Shown piece after piece: positions 1 to 8,062 of a DNA stretch of 64,000 nt. A model generated the notes under the pieces. That model saw only the letters and a program-made list of their open reading frames with translations. It was not told where the DNA came from and searched no databases. The stretch spans positions 1,116,001 through 1,180,000 of the forward strand of contig NZ_CP013661.2 of NCBI RefSeq assembly GCF_001465835.2. The letters run 5' to 3'. The position numbers and the translations under genes are program-made. This stretch comes from Planococcus kocurii (GTDB lineage: Bacteria; Bacillota; Bacilli; Bacillales_A; Planococcaceae). How positions within the stretch are numbered: position 1 is the stretch's first letter; each line of letters opens with the position of its first letter.

Positions 1-65
1 AAGCGTACGCGCTTTGAGCGGGGATTTCGGGTTTTGGGTAAATCGGTCTTGGTTTTGGGCGTAAT

Positions 66-136
66 GCAAACAAACTTGTCGATCACGCAAACAACAGGTG
101 GTATCCCGCAAACAAACCACTCGTCGCTGCAAACAA
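66..136 (-). repeat. 21-bp phased word array 1 (GCAAACAA x4)
   Basis: The 8-bp word GCAAACAA occurs at 66, 87, 108 and 129, exactly 21 bp apart each time, while the 13 bp between copies are unrelated. Every copy is preceded by a pyrimidine and followed by A or C. The array starts 11 bp beyond the stop codon of the leftward gene at 148-630, and no terminator hairpin is visible between them. The same word with the same 21-bp period returns at 3915-4027. Bases 1-65 hold nothing else that I can identify. Confidence 0.9.
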
Positions 137-147
137 CGCCTTCATCA

Positions 148-630
148 CTACTGTTTCCTTGCTTTAATCAGAGAAGTCACACCTGAAATCACCAAAACAA
201 AGCCCATAATGAAGAAAAGCCGCGAAAAAAGTTCGAGTCCCAGTGTTGGCGATGACATGAGTAGCGTACTCATGACGAAAAGTCCGGCGGCACACGCTAT
301 GTGAAACAGACTCAACGCAATTTTACTCCTCTTAAAAATCCACGCAGCCAGTTGCAACAACAAAACGAAAGCAGCAACAAACATGATGATCGGAAACAAC
401 GGCGCGAATTTTGCGGCATAAACTAAGTAGTCGATTGTCAAAATATCAGTTGCTGTTTCAGCACCGCCGCTTAGCCAATTAGTAAAGATAGCAGAGTATG
501 GCCATTCCCAAGGGATGTTGTCTAACCGACTACCTTCGTACAAACTAAAAAATGTCGCGACGACGAAAAAGATGAGTGCACCAAAAAACAAAATGAATTC
601 TTTCGTATTTTTTACTAGGCTCTCTTGCAT
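148..630 (-). CDS. Small integral membrane protein, YjdJ/DUF4306-like
   Basis: A 160-residue protein with about four hydrophobic segments (near residues 10-28, 70-95, 105-125 and 135-153) and no enzymatic motif. The stretch YEGSRLDNIPWEWPYS just after the first segment, and YAAKFAPLFP before the second, resemble what I recall of the DUF4306 (B. subtilis YjdJ) family; I could not check this. An AAGGAGG-type ribosome site lies about 10 bp before the ATG. It stands alone, downstream of the CNNM operon and separated from it by a terminator. No substrate or partner can be named. Confidence 0.75.
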   Translation of the reverse strand: MQESLVKNTKEFILFFGALIFFVVATFFSLYEGSRLDNIPWEWPYSAIFTNWLSGGAETATDILTIDYLVYAAKFAPLFPIIMFVAAFVLLLQLAAWIFKRSKIALSLFHIACAAGLFVMSTLLMSSPTLGLELFSRLFFIMGFVLVISGVTSLIKARKQ

Positions 631-681
631 AAACCTCTCTCCTCCTTGTAACTGTTCTGTTCACCTTACCAATAATTTACC

Positions 682-717
682 AAAAAAAGAAGAGAAACCT
701 GGAGGCTTCTCTTCTTT
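682..717 (-). terminator. Rho-independent terminator after CNNM gene
   Basis: An 11-bp perfect stem (686-696 with 707-717) is followed on the minus strand by seven T. It lies directly after the stop of the gene at 726. Confidence 0.85.
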
Positions 718-725
718 CATGCACA

Positions 726-1781
726 TTAAATGGGTTGTGTTTCGAACGAATCGTCGCTAATTTCACCGACGATTTCTTCTAAAATGTCTTCCATTGTTAC
801 GAGTCCGGACATGTCACCAGCTGCTGTGGTGATGATGGCCATATGCGTGCGATTTTGTTGCATTTTAGTCAACACTTTTTGAATTGGTGTCGTTTCTGGA
901 AAACGCGACATCTCGTGGATAAACGACTCCGGATGTTGCTTTCTTCCTGCTGCCATACTGGTCAACAGCTCTTTCGTGTTGATAAACCCAATCAACTTGC
1001 CATCTTTGCTGTGATCGGCAACTGGGTAACGCGTGTATTGGTGGTTATCCAACACGGCAAAAAGTTCTGCCTGTGTAAAACGGCTATCGACTGACACGAT
1101 TTCTGCTTTTGGAATCATGATGTTCCGAACAATGCGGTCATCAAACGCGAAAATATTCTTTAAGTACGTTAACTCGGTTTGGTTGATTTCGCCGCTTTGG
1201 AAACTTTCCGCCATGATCAGCTTTAACTCTTCTTCCGAGTGAGCTTCTTCGTGACCGGCTGGTTTTACGTTGAATAAACGCAGGAGCAAACGCGCCGACC
1301 CATTCATCATCCAGATGAATGGGTTCATCACTTTACCAAACCAGTATAGCGGGGGCGCTAGTAACAAGGTTACTTTTTCAGCGTATTGAATGGCTAAGGT
1401 TTTTGGCGCTAATTCGCCGATAACTACGTGTAAAAATGTCACGATGCTAAGAGCAATAGCGTAGGACAACACGGTCGATAACGCGGATGGCACATCAAAC
1501 GCAACGAATAGCGGATGAAGCATCCGTTCGACGGTAGGCTCTCCAAGTGCACCAAGGGCTAAAGCGGTAACGGTAATTCCTAGCTGACAGGCTGATAAAT
1601 AATAATCCAAGTTATTGGCTACTTTTTTTGCCAGTACGGCTTTTTTATTGCCTTCGGCGATTAATTGGTCGATTCTCGACATTCGCACTTTTAAAATAGC
1701 GAATTCGGCACCGACGAAAAATGCAGTTGCGATAATTAGCATCGCGATGAGTAGTAAGCTAATGCCTATTTGTCCGTCCAA
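726..1781 (-). CDS. CNNM/CorC-family (hemolysin-like) membrane protein lacking the C-terminal CorC domain
   Basis: An integral membrane DUF21 (CNNM) domain fills residues 1 to ~190 and carries the motif AFFVGAEFAI. A CBS pair follows (~205-335). The family includes Mg2+ exporters such as B. subtilis MpfA (YhdP); a role in Mg2+/divalent-cation efflux is inferred from that. The protein stops right after the second CBS (EEIVGEISDD), whereas its neighbour continues for ~85 residues as a CorC_HlyC domain, so this copy is C-terminally short. I chose the TTG start at 1781 because the product then aligns residue for residue with the paralogue (MD...TAFFVG at 24) and an AGGGA ribosome site lies 6 bp upstream; the ATG at 1814 has no ribosome site. 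It is the last gene of the MerR-CNNM-CNNM operon. Confidence 0.88.
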   Translation of the reverse strand: MDGQIGISLLLIAMLIIATAFFVGAEFAILKVRMSRIDQLIAEGNKKAVLAKKVANNLDYYLSACQLGITVTALALGALGEPTVERMLHPLFVAFDVPSALSTVLSYAIALSIVTFLHVVIGELAPKTLAIQYAEKVTLLLAPPLYWFGKVMNPFIWMMNGSARLLLRLFNVKPAGHEEAHSEEELKLIMAESFQSGEINQTELTYLKNIFAFDDRIVRNIMIPKAEIVSVDSRFTQAELFAVLDNHQYTRYPVADHSKDGKLIGFINTKELLTSMAAGRKQHPESFIHEMSRFPETTPIQKVLTKMQQNRTHMAIITTAAGDMSGLVTMEDILEEIVGEISDDSFETQPI

Positions 1782-1786
1782 TTGGT

Positions 1787-1812
1787 ATCCCTCAAATGAG
1801 GGATTCACCTCC
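1787..1812 (-). promoter_or_regulatory. Leader hairpin covering the ribosome site of the second CNNM gene
   Basis: On the minus strand GGAGGTGAAT is followed by the hairpin CCCTC-ATT-TGAGGG and then the start codon TTG GAC. The 3' arm of the hairpin contains the AGGGA that would serve as ribosome site. The same arrangement precedes the paralogue at 3148, so this may be a shared translational control element. The function is inference. Confidence 0.45.
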
Positions 1813-1831
1813 ATTAATTGTTAAGTGGAAC

Positions 1832-3148
1832 TTACGTATTCAACTTTTTCGAATGACTGTGGAACATCACTTGCTTGATTTGCTGGTGATCCATTTCTAC
1901 GATGGTCCACGAATTTGTTGACTCTGTAGAAGTAGCGCCGGTTTTGACATCTCCCGGGCTCTTGAAATGAATCCAGCCACCAATCGTATCGATGTCGTCG
2001 CTTTCATCAAAGGTTATACCAAAACGCTCTTCCAGGTCTTTCAATAACACGCGACCATTGATCACGTATTGATTGTCGCTGACTTTGTTAATGTCGGCCA
2101 CTTCGTCCGCATCAAATTCATCTCGAATTTCACCGACGATTTCTTCTAAAATATCTTCCATAGTAATCATACCGGCCGTCCCCCCGTATTCGTCCGCAAC
2201 GAGGGCAATATGAACGCGCGCATTTTGCATAATCAATAACGCGTTTTGCAAGCCTGTCGCTTCAAACACAGTCGGCAGTTCCAGGACAAAATCCTCGAGC
2301 TGCCATTCGCGTCCTGCGACAATATGCGGCAGCATTTTCTTGGCACTAACAAATCCAAGAATTTTGTCTTTGTCGCCATCTTCGGTTACAGGGTAACGTG
2401 TGTAATTGTTTTCATCTAAAATCTCGATAATTTCAGCAAGCGGCATGTCTTTATCTAGCGTGACGAGTTCGGTACGCGGCACCATAATGTCTTTAGCTAC
2501 ACGTTCATCAAACGAAAACACATTTTCCATATACGAAAGTTCGGTTTCATTGATCGCTCCGCCTTCAAAGCTCTGAACCATAACAATTTTCAACTCTTCT
2601 TCTGAATACGCTTGATCGTGACCTGCGGGTTTAACACCGAAGATTCTCAGCAACACGCGAGCCGCCCCGTTCAATGCCCAGATAAAAGGTTTCATAACCT
2701 TTCCGAACCAATAAAGCGGGGGTGCCAATAATAACGACATCTTTTCCGCAAATTGAATGGCCAAAGTTTTTGGCGCCATTTCACCGACAACGACGTGCAA
2801 ATAAGTCACAAGTAAAAACGCGATGGCGTAGGAAGCCGTTGAGGCCACTGCGTCTGACACAGCAAAAAATTCAAAGATTGGGTACATTAATCGTTCAATG
2901 GTCGGTTTCCCGAGCGCTCCCAGTCCAAGTGCTGTGACGGTAATTCCGAGCTGACAGGCAGATAAATAATAATCCAAGTCGCTCGCTACTTTTTTCGCAG
3001 TTACCGCTTTTTTATTGCCTTCTGCAATCAGTTGATCGAGCCGCGACATGCGAATTTTAACAATCGCGAATTCCGAGCCAACGAAAAATGCCGTCAAGGC
3101 AATTAATAGTACTAATAAAACTAAATTCAATAAGGTTACTATGTCCAC
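1832..3148 (-). CDS. CNNM/CorC-family transporter (hemolysin family), full length
   Basis: A 438-residue protein with the complete family layout: DUF21 transmembrane domain (1 to ~190), two CBS domains (~205-330) and a C-terminal CorC_HlyC domain (~345-425, with IGGWIHF). Members export Mg2+ or related divalent cations from the cytosol across the plasma membrane; the exact ion is not readable from sequence. It starts at GTG 3148, preceded by AGGGA at 6 bp inside a small hairpin. It lies 37 bp downstream of the MerR gene and 18 bp before the start-proximal end of the shorter paralogue, which suggests one operon that arose by tandem duplication. DUF21 identity between the two copies is high. 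Confidence 0.92.
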   Translation of the reverse strand: MDIVTLLNLVLLVLLIALTAFFVGSEFAIVKIRMSRLDQLIAEGNKKAVTAKKVASDLDYYLSACQLGITVTALGLGALGKPTIERLMYPIFEFFAVSDAVASTASYAIAFLLVTYLHVVVGEMAPKTLAIQFAEKMSLLLAPPLYWFGKVMKPFIWALNGAARVLLRIFGVKPAGHDQAYSEEELKIVMVQSFEGGAINETELSYMENVFSFDERVAKDIMVPRTELVTLDKDMPLAEIIEILDENNYTRYPVTEDGDKDKILGFVSAKKMLPHIVAGREWQLEDFVLELPTVFEATGLQNALLIMQNARVHIALVADEYGGTAGMITMEDILEEIVGEIRDEFDADEVADINKVSDNQYVINGRVLLKDLEERFGITFDESDDIDTIGGWIHFKSPGDVKTGATSTESTNSWTIVEMDHQQIKQVMFHSHSKKLNT

Positions 3149-3152
3149 GTGT

Positions 3153-3178
3153 CTTCCCTGTAAAAGGGATTCACCTCC
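3153..3178 (-). promoter_or_regulatory. Leader hairpin covering the ribosome site of the first CNNM gene
   Basis: GGAGGTGAAT is followed by CCCT-TTTAC-AGGG and, 6 bp after AGGGA, by GTG GAC. It is closely parallel to the element at 1787-1812 in front of the paralogue, although the loops differ. Preservation of the pairing with changed loop sequence argues that the hairpin matters, but two copies are thin evidence. Confidence 0.45.
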
Positions 3179-3185
3179 AAGTAAA

Positions 3186-3572
3186 TTACAGCAACGCGAT
3201 CAAAGCAGTTATAGCTGCTAACTGGTGCTCAAGCGCTTTGCTGATGTGTAGCTTCACGGGGCTTGGGGCATCTTTTAATTGCTCCTCCAAGCGCGTGATT
3301 TTTCGTTGCAGGCATTCGAATTCTTCATATACTTCATCGACAAGAAGTGTTGTTTCTGAAGTCTCTTGTGTAGCAAGCACGTCTTTAATTTCCGAAATCG
3401 ACAGGCGCTGTTTTTTCAAAACTTGTATACGTTTGAGCGTCTGCAGGCTAGACGCCGGATAAAGCCGGTAATTGGTTTTAGTTCGCTGACTTTGTAGCAA
3501 TCCCGATACCGTATAATAATCGATGGTTCTCGTTGATACCCCACTCAATTTTGCAATCTCTCCGATTTTCAT
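3186..3572 (-). CDS. MerR-family transcriptional regulator
   Basis: A 128-residue regulator. The winged helix-turn-helix begins at residue 1 (IGEIAKLSGVSTRTIDYY) and is followed by the YRLYP wing typical of MerR proteins, a long coiled-coil dimerisation helix (~75-108) and a short C-terminal tail with no Cys motif or ligand-binding domain. The ribosome site AAGGA lies 5 bp before the ATG. As the first gene upstream of two CNNM transporters and on the same strand, it probably controls them and itself. A dyad at 3614-3631 is a candidate operator. The inducer is unknown. Confidence 0.88.
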   Translation of the reverse strand: MKIGEIAKLSGVSTRTIDYYTVSGLLQSQRTKTNYRLYPASSLQTLKRIQVLKKQRLSISEIKDVLATQETSETTLLVDEVYEEFECLQRKITRLEEQLKDAPSPVKLHISKALEHQLAAITALIALL

Positions 3573-3613
3573 TAAGTCCTTCCCAATGCAGACACCCCCT
3601 TATTTGACTCACA

Positions 3614-3631
3614 TTAACCTAACGTGGTTAA
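3614..3631. promoter_or_regulatory. Candidate MerR operator (18-bp dyad)
   Basis: TTAACC-TAACGT-GGTTAA is a dyad with perfect 6-bp arms and a 6-bp spacer, 42 bp upstream of the MerR start codon. Its position suits autoregulation; assignment to this protein is inference. Confidence 0.4.
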
Positions 3632-3851
3632 CTTCCGATCTGATCCATTGCACGAAAGCAATTTCTCTTAGTAATAAAAAATAATAGCACATTTCGATAA
3701 AAAGCATACAGTCTAACGTTCTGGTTTTGGACAGAAATAGACATCTTTTTGAGTAAGCGACATGATATCGACATGATTTGGAACTGTGGCTGTGACTAGT
3801 GACTAACTGGCTATCGCTTTGTGTGACGGGCTGCATACGTTTGTTCCATTT

Positions 3852-3887
3852 GATTCACTTGATTCACTTGATTCACTTGATTCACTT
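3852..3887. repeat. Four tandem copies of a 9-bp repeat
   Basis: GATTCACTT is repeated four times head to tail (3852, 3861, 3870, 3879). It lies in the 550-bp gap between the MerR gene and the small gene at 4125, next to phased array 2. This is a simple slippage-prone microsatellite. Confidence 0.9.
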
Positions 3888-3914
3888 GGAACAGTCTCGT
3901 TTTTTGGGCGATTT

Positions 3915-4027
3915 GCAAACAAATCAGCCTATCCCGCAAACAACACAATAAATAGCGCAAACAACACGCTCGCTCCTGCAAACAACATAGCGAGTTGCGC
4001 AAACAAACTACTCATTCCTGCAAACAA
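3915..4027 (-). repeat. 21-bp phased word array 2 (GCAAACAA x6)
   Basis: The word GCAAACAA occurs at 3915, 3936, 3957, 3978, 3999 and 4020: six perfect copies at exactly 21 bp. The 13-bp spacers are dissimilar. All copies are preceded by a pyrimidine and followed by A or C. The array lies ~55 bp beyond the terminator (4084-4115) of the leftward gene at 4125. The word and period are the same as in array 1 (66-136). Confidence 0.92.
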
Positions 4028-4083
4028 ATTCACTCTGCCGCTATTTCACACTCGTTCACTAGTGCAAAACGCTAAAATTTCAT

Positions 4084-4115
4084 AAAAAAAGAGCCAAGCG
4101 CAATCCGCTTGACTC
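4084..4115 (-). terminator. Rho-independent terminator after small gene at 4125
   Basis: A 10-bp stem with one mismatch (4091-4100 with 4106-4115) is followed on the minus strand by seven T. Confidence 0.85.
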
Positions 4116-4124
4116 CACCAACAC

Positions 4125-4298
4125 TTATTTTTTCGTCTTTTCTTTGATTTTGTTCGCCACGTCGTCTTTCATGACCATCGCTTTGTCTTTATAGGTAGCA
4201 GCTTTTTCTTTGTAATCGTCTTTGTTTTCTTCCCAATGGGTTTTGCCTTTTTCAATCGACTTGTCTTTGAATTGGTTGAGTTTGTCTAGAAATGCCAT
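4125..4298 (-). CDS. Small charged helical protein, unknown function
   Basis: A 57-residue, Lys/Glu/Asp-rich protein predicted to be almost wholly helical (AFLDKLNQFKDKSIEKGK...KEKAATYKDKAM) with no membrane segment or Cys. The spacing of K/D/E with periodic hydrophobics resembles small stress-type or late-embryogenesis-like bacterial proteins, but I do not recognise a named family. I chose the ATG at 4298 because GGGAGG lies 9 bp upstream; upstream in-frame ATGs lack a ribosome site. It has its own terminator and is monocistronic. Confidence 0.7.
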   Translation of the reverse strand: MAFLDKLNQFKDKSIEKGKTHWEENKDDYKEKAATYKDKAMVMKDDVANKIKEKTKK

Positions 4299-4470
4299 TT
4301 GAATCATCCTCCCGTTTGTCCTGCCGCCAAGACGGTCAAGTAAACTAATGTAAGCATAACGTGTTTCCATCTCACTGTCGAAAAATAACCGTTACTGAAA
4401 CTTCCTGCGCCCGCACGCGTGTAAGCTATACCGGTTGAACTAGTGATTTTTACTTGTATCGTAGAATCAC

Positions 4471-4509
4471 AAAAGGTCCACTGCACAACTCTTGTGCGGT
4501 AGACCTTTT
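4471..4509 (-). terminator. Hairpin terminator after ABC exporter operon
   Basis: A long imperfect hairpin (AAAAGGTC...GACCTTTT with an inner GCACAA/TTGTGC stem) sits 6 bp after the stop of the exporter gene. The T-run is short. Confidence 0.6.
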
Positions 4510-4514
4510 GTGTT

Positions 4515-6341
4515 TCACACAGCCACTTTCGCGGTAAATTGGCTGCGGTATAGTTCGGCATAAAAGCCGTCTCTATCGAGCAATTGCTGATGTGTGCCTT
4601 GTTCGATAACTTTTCCTTGGTCCATAACTAAGATCAAGCTAGCGTCTTTAATCGTAGACAACCGATGCGCTATCACAAAACTTGTACGTCCAGCCATCAA
4701 TTGACTCATCGCTTTTTGGATAAAAATTTCCGTCCGTGTATCAACGCTCGATGTCGCTTCGTCTAAGATCATCATTGGCGGATCGGCAAGAATGGCACGT
4801 GCAATGGTCAATAATTGCTTTTGTCCTTGTGAAATATTTGATACTTCTTGGTTCAAAATGGTGTCATAACCGTCCGGCAGCGTGCGGATAAAGTGGTCGG
4901 CGTGTGCCGCTTCTGCAGCCGCACGAATTTCTTCTTCCGTAGCTCCGGTTTTGCCGTAGCCAATATTGTCACGAATGGTGCCGTTAAAGAGCCAGGTATC
5001 TTGCAACACCATTCCAAAGTTCTGACGCAATTCGTGTCTTGACATCTCTCGTGAATCCAGGCCATCAATGGTAATCCGGCCGCCATCCAGTTCGTAAAAA
5101 CGCATCAATAAATTGATCAAAGTCGTTTTACCAGCACCCGTTGGCCCGACAATCGCGACTGTTTGACCTGGTAAAACATCAATGTTCATCTTGTCGATTA
5201 ATCGTTTTTCACCGTAACCAAAATCGACGTCTTCAAAAGCAACTGCGCCTTTTGCACGTTCAAGAACAGCAGTCGTTACTTCTTTCACTTCTTCTTCCTC
5301 ATCCAGCAATTCGAAAACTCGTTCAGCCGCAGCAATTGTCGACTGAACAATGTTGGCGATGTTCGCCGTCTGCGTGATTGGTTGTGTAAACTGTTTGGAA
5401 TACGTAATAAACGCTTGAATGTCCCCAATCGAAATTGCACGCTGCGTGACCAAAATACCCCCAACGACACTAATCAACACATAGCTCAAGTTGCCGATCA
5501 ACGTCATCATCGGCATGATAATCCCGGAAATAAACTGCGCTTTGCGTCCTGCATCATATAGCTCTTCATTAACGGCATCGAATTGTTCATTGGATTTTGC
5601 TTCGTGCCCAAACGCTTTGACGACTTGATGGCCGGTGTACATTTCTTCTACGTGACCATTCAAACGTCCCAGATTTTTTTGCTGGCTCTTAAAATACTTC
5701 TGCGATTTTTTCAAAATGGGTCCGATAACGAACAACGATAGCGGCAAAGAAACAACCGCGATTAGCGTCAGCAATGGACTGATGGTCAGCATCATAATCA
5801 TAATCCCGACGAGCGTAACAATTGACGTAATAAACTGCGTCAAGCTTTGCTGTAAGGTGCTGCCGATCGTATCGATGTCATTGGTCATACGGCTTAAGGT
5901 TTCGCCATTTGCCCGTCCGTCAAAATATTTGAGCGGCAATTTTTCTAGTTTTTTGTTGACGTCTTGCCGCAAATCGTAGACGGTATCTTGCGCTACTGTG
6001 GACATCATGTATTGCTGAATGTAGTTGAAAACACTGCTAAAAACGTAAAGTCCAGCAAGCAGCGTCAGAATTTGACCAATTACACCAAAGTCGATGCCCG
6101 CTCCCGGCGTCCCTTGCAATTTCCCATAGGCACCTTCAAACAATTCCGTAATCGCCATTCCCATAATTTTCGGACCCACGATTGTGAAGACGGTGCTGAG
6201 AATAGCTACAACAAACACGGCCGCTAGTTTTTTACGTCGCGGTTTTAAATACGAAACTAAGCGGCGGAAGGTACCTTTGAAATTTTTTGCTTTTTGCGGC
6301 GGCATACTTCCTCCGCCATGTGGAGGTCCCATTTGGCTCAT
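4515..6341 (-). CDS. ABC exporter half-transporter (catalytic partner of heterodimer)
   Basis: A 608-residue fused TMD-NBD exporter subunit. Six transmembrane helices lie within ~40-330. The nucleotide-binding domain carries Walker A GPTGAGKT (~396), a signature ISQGQ that deviates from LSGGQ (~501), Walker B with the catalytic Glu (ILDEATSS, ~524) and an H-loop His (AHRLST). The N-terminus is Gly/Pro-rich. It overlaps the upstream subunit gene by 4 bp (ATGA). In such heterodimers (BmrCD, LmrCD, TM287/288) one NBD is degenerate and this is the competent one. Efflux of drugs or lipophilic compounds is inferred from family and MarR control. Confidence 0.93.
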   Translation of the reverse strand: MSQMGPPHGGGSMPPQKAKNFKGTFRRLVSYLKPRRKKLAAVFVVAILSTVFTIVGPKIMGMAITELFEGAYGKLQGTPGAGIDFGVIGQILTLLAGLYVFSSVFNYIQQYMMSTVAQDTVYDLRQDVNKKLEKLPLKYFDGRANGETLSRMTNDIDTIGSTLQQSLTQFITSIVTLVGIMIMMLTISPLLTLIAVVSLPLSLFVIGPILKKSQKYFKSQQKNLGRLNGHVEEMYTGHQVVKAFGHEAKSNEQFDAVNEELYDAGRKAQFISGIIMPMMTLIGNLSYVLISVVGGILVTQRAISIGDIQAFITYSKQFTQPITQTANIANIVQSTIAAAERVFELLDEEEEVKEVTTAVLERAKGAVAFEDVDFGYGEKRLIDKMNIDVLPGQTVAIVGPTGAGKTTLINLLMRFYELDGGRITIDGLDSREMSRHELRQNFGMVLQDTWLFNGTIRDNIGYGKTGATEEEIRAAAEAAHADHFIRTLPDGYDTILNQEVSNISQGQKQLLTIARAILADPPMMILDEATSSVDTRTEIFIQKAMSQLMAGRTSFVIAHRLSTIKDASLILVMDQGKVIEQGTHQQLLDRDGFYAELYRSQFTAKVAV

Positions 6342-8062
6342 GCGATTTCCTCCTCTGATAGCTGTGATAAGGCAATTTCTCGGTATACGTTGTTATGTTT
6401 CACCAAGTCTGCGTGGGTGCCCATGCCCACCATTTTGCCTTTTTCCAAAACAATGATGCGATCCGCATCCACCACTGTGCTAACGCGTTGCGCGACCAGC
6501 AACACCGTCGCGTTTTTGGTTTCGTCTTTTAACGCGTTGCGCAGTTTGGCGTCTATTTTAAAATCAAGCGCTGAAAAACTATCGTCAAAAATGTATAAAT
6601 CCGGTTGGCGAATTAAAGCCCGCGCAATGGATAATCGTTGTTTTTGTCCGCCCGATAAATTCGATCCGCCTTGTTCGATAGCTGCTGCGTAGCCGCCTTC
6701 GATTTGATCGATAAACTCTTTAGCTTGTGCAATGTGAGCTGCGTGCGTCAATTCTTGATCGCTGGCATATTGTTTGCCAAATCGAATATTGTCTGCAATG
6801 GTGCCAGTAAACAACACCGATTTTTGGGGGACAAAGCCAATTTTCGAACGAATTTCTTGTTGCGATGCTTGGCGTATGTCCACGCCATTCACCCGTACTG
6901 TCCCACTGGTCACTTCATAAAAACGTGGCACCAAATTCACTAGCGTCGATTTTCCAGAACCGGTTCCGCCAATAATTGCCGTAATTTCGCCAGGCTTTGC
7001 TTGAAAACTAATATTCGACAGCGCCGGTTCTTCCGCACCCGGGTAATAAAACGTCACATCATCAAATTCCAATGTGCCACGATCCACATTAGCTTGAGCC
7101 GTGCCATCGTCTTTAAACGCCGGCTGCATGTCCAACACTTCATTGATTCGTTTAGCCGACACGGCTGCTCGCGGAATCATGACGAACATGAACGAGGCCA
7201 TGAGCAACGCAAACATGATCATCATGACGTATTGAATAAACGCCATCAAATCGCCAATTTGCATCGCACCGTTATTGATGCGAAGGCCGCCAAACCATAT
7301 GACCGCAACAACCGTAAGGTTCATGACCAACATCATCATTGGCATTAAAAACGCCATGACTTTATTGACTTGAATCGATACATCCGCCAGTTCGCGGTTG
7401 GCTTTTTGCAGCCGTCTTTTTTCTTCTGTTTCGCGGTTAAATGCACGAATGACGCGAATGCCCGTCAAATTTTCACGGACCACCAAGTTTAAGCTATCAA
7501 TGCGTTTTTGAACTTGTTGAAACAACGGCATAGCGTATTTCAATATCAATAAAATGGCAATCACCAAAAACGGCATCGCGCCAATAATCACGAGTGATAA
7601 TTTTGCATCTTTGGACACGGCTAACAAGACGCCGCCTACTAACATAATCGGCGCACTAATAACCATTCGCAACATCATGATGACCACTTGTTGCACTTGC
7701 GTAATGTCGTTTGTCGTCCGTGTGATCAACGACGCCGTGCCCACTTCATCAAATTCCTGCAGCGAAAACTGGCCAACATGCTTGAAGACTTTTTGTCTCA
7801 AATCACGACCCAGCCCCATTGCTGCTTTAGACGAATAAAAACTCGCAAAAACAGCAGCGACCGCTCCGATTGCGGAAACCCCTAACATCCAACCACCAAT
7901 TTTCCAAATGTATGGAAGATCGCCTTTGACCACGCCATTATCAATAATGTCAGCCATTAAGGTCGGCAAAAACAATTCTGCCATCGATTGCGCAAACACC
8001 AACGCCACAACGCTCAAAACAATCCATTTATAAGGACCTAAGTTTTTCAACACTTTTATCAT
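6338..8062 (-). CDS. ABC exporter half-transporter (degenerate NBD partner)
   Basis: A 574-residue TMD-NBD subunit. It keeps Walker A GGTGSGKST (~364) and a canonical LSGGQKQR (~467), but the catalytic Glu after Walker B is Asp (IFDDSFSALD, ~491) and the H-loop His is Gln (VAQRVST, ~522). Those substitutions mark the non-hydrolysing site of asymmetric heterodimeric exporters, and they complement the partner, which has the Glu and His but a poor signature. It is translationally coupled by 4-bp overlaps with the MarR gene upstream and the partner downstream. Confidence 0.93.
   Translation of the reverse strand: MIKVLKNLGPYKWIVLSVVALVFAQSMAELFLPTLMADIIDNGVVKGDLPYIWKIGGWMLGVSAIGAVAAVFASFYSSKAAMGLGRDLRQKVFKHVGQFSLQEFDEVGTASLITRTTNDITQVQQVVIMMLRMVISAPIMLVGGVLLAVSKDAKLSLVIIGAMPFLVIAILLILKYAMPLFQQVQKRIDSLNLVVRENLTGIRVIRAFNRETEEKRRLQKANRELADVSIQVNKVMAFLMPMMMLVMNLTVVAVIWFGGLRINNGAMQIGDLMAFIQYVMMIMFALLMASFMFVMIPRAAVSAKRINEVLDMQPAFKDDGTAQANVDRGTLEFDDVTFYYPGAEEPALSNISFQAKPGEITAIIGGTGSGKSTLVNLVPRFYEVTSGTVRVNGVDIRQASQQEIRSKIGFVPQKSVLFTGTIADNIRFGKQYASDQELTHAAHIAQAKEFIDQIEGGYAAAIEQGGSNLSGGQKQRLSIARALIRQPDLYIFDDSFSALDFKIDAKLRNALKDETKNATVLLVAQRVSTVVDADRIIVLEKGKMVGMGTHADLVKHNNVYREIALSQLSEEEIA

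Noticed and set aside
3609-3836. Minus-strand 75-codon frame upstream of the MerR gene
   Set aside because: No ribosome site, no recognisable composition, and it overlaps the likely promoter/operator region of the MerR gene.
3915-4027. CRISPR array
   Set aside because: The constant part is only 8 bp and the variable part 13 bp, far shorter than CRISPR repeats and spacers. There are no cas genes in the window and no leader.
3819-4085. A plus-strand frame with a heptad PANNT-type repeat over array 2
   Set aside because: A 21-bp period is a multiple of three, so any frame shows heptads. Other arrays of the same class have 18-20-bp steps, and no ribosome site precedes this frame.
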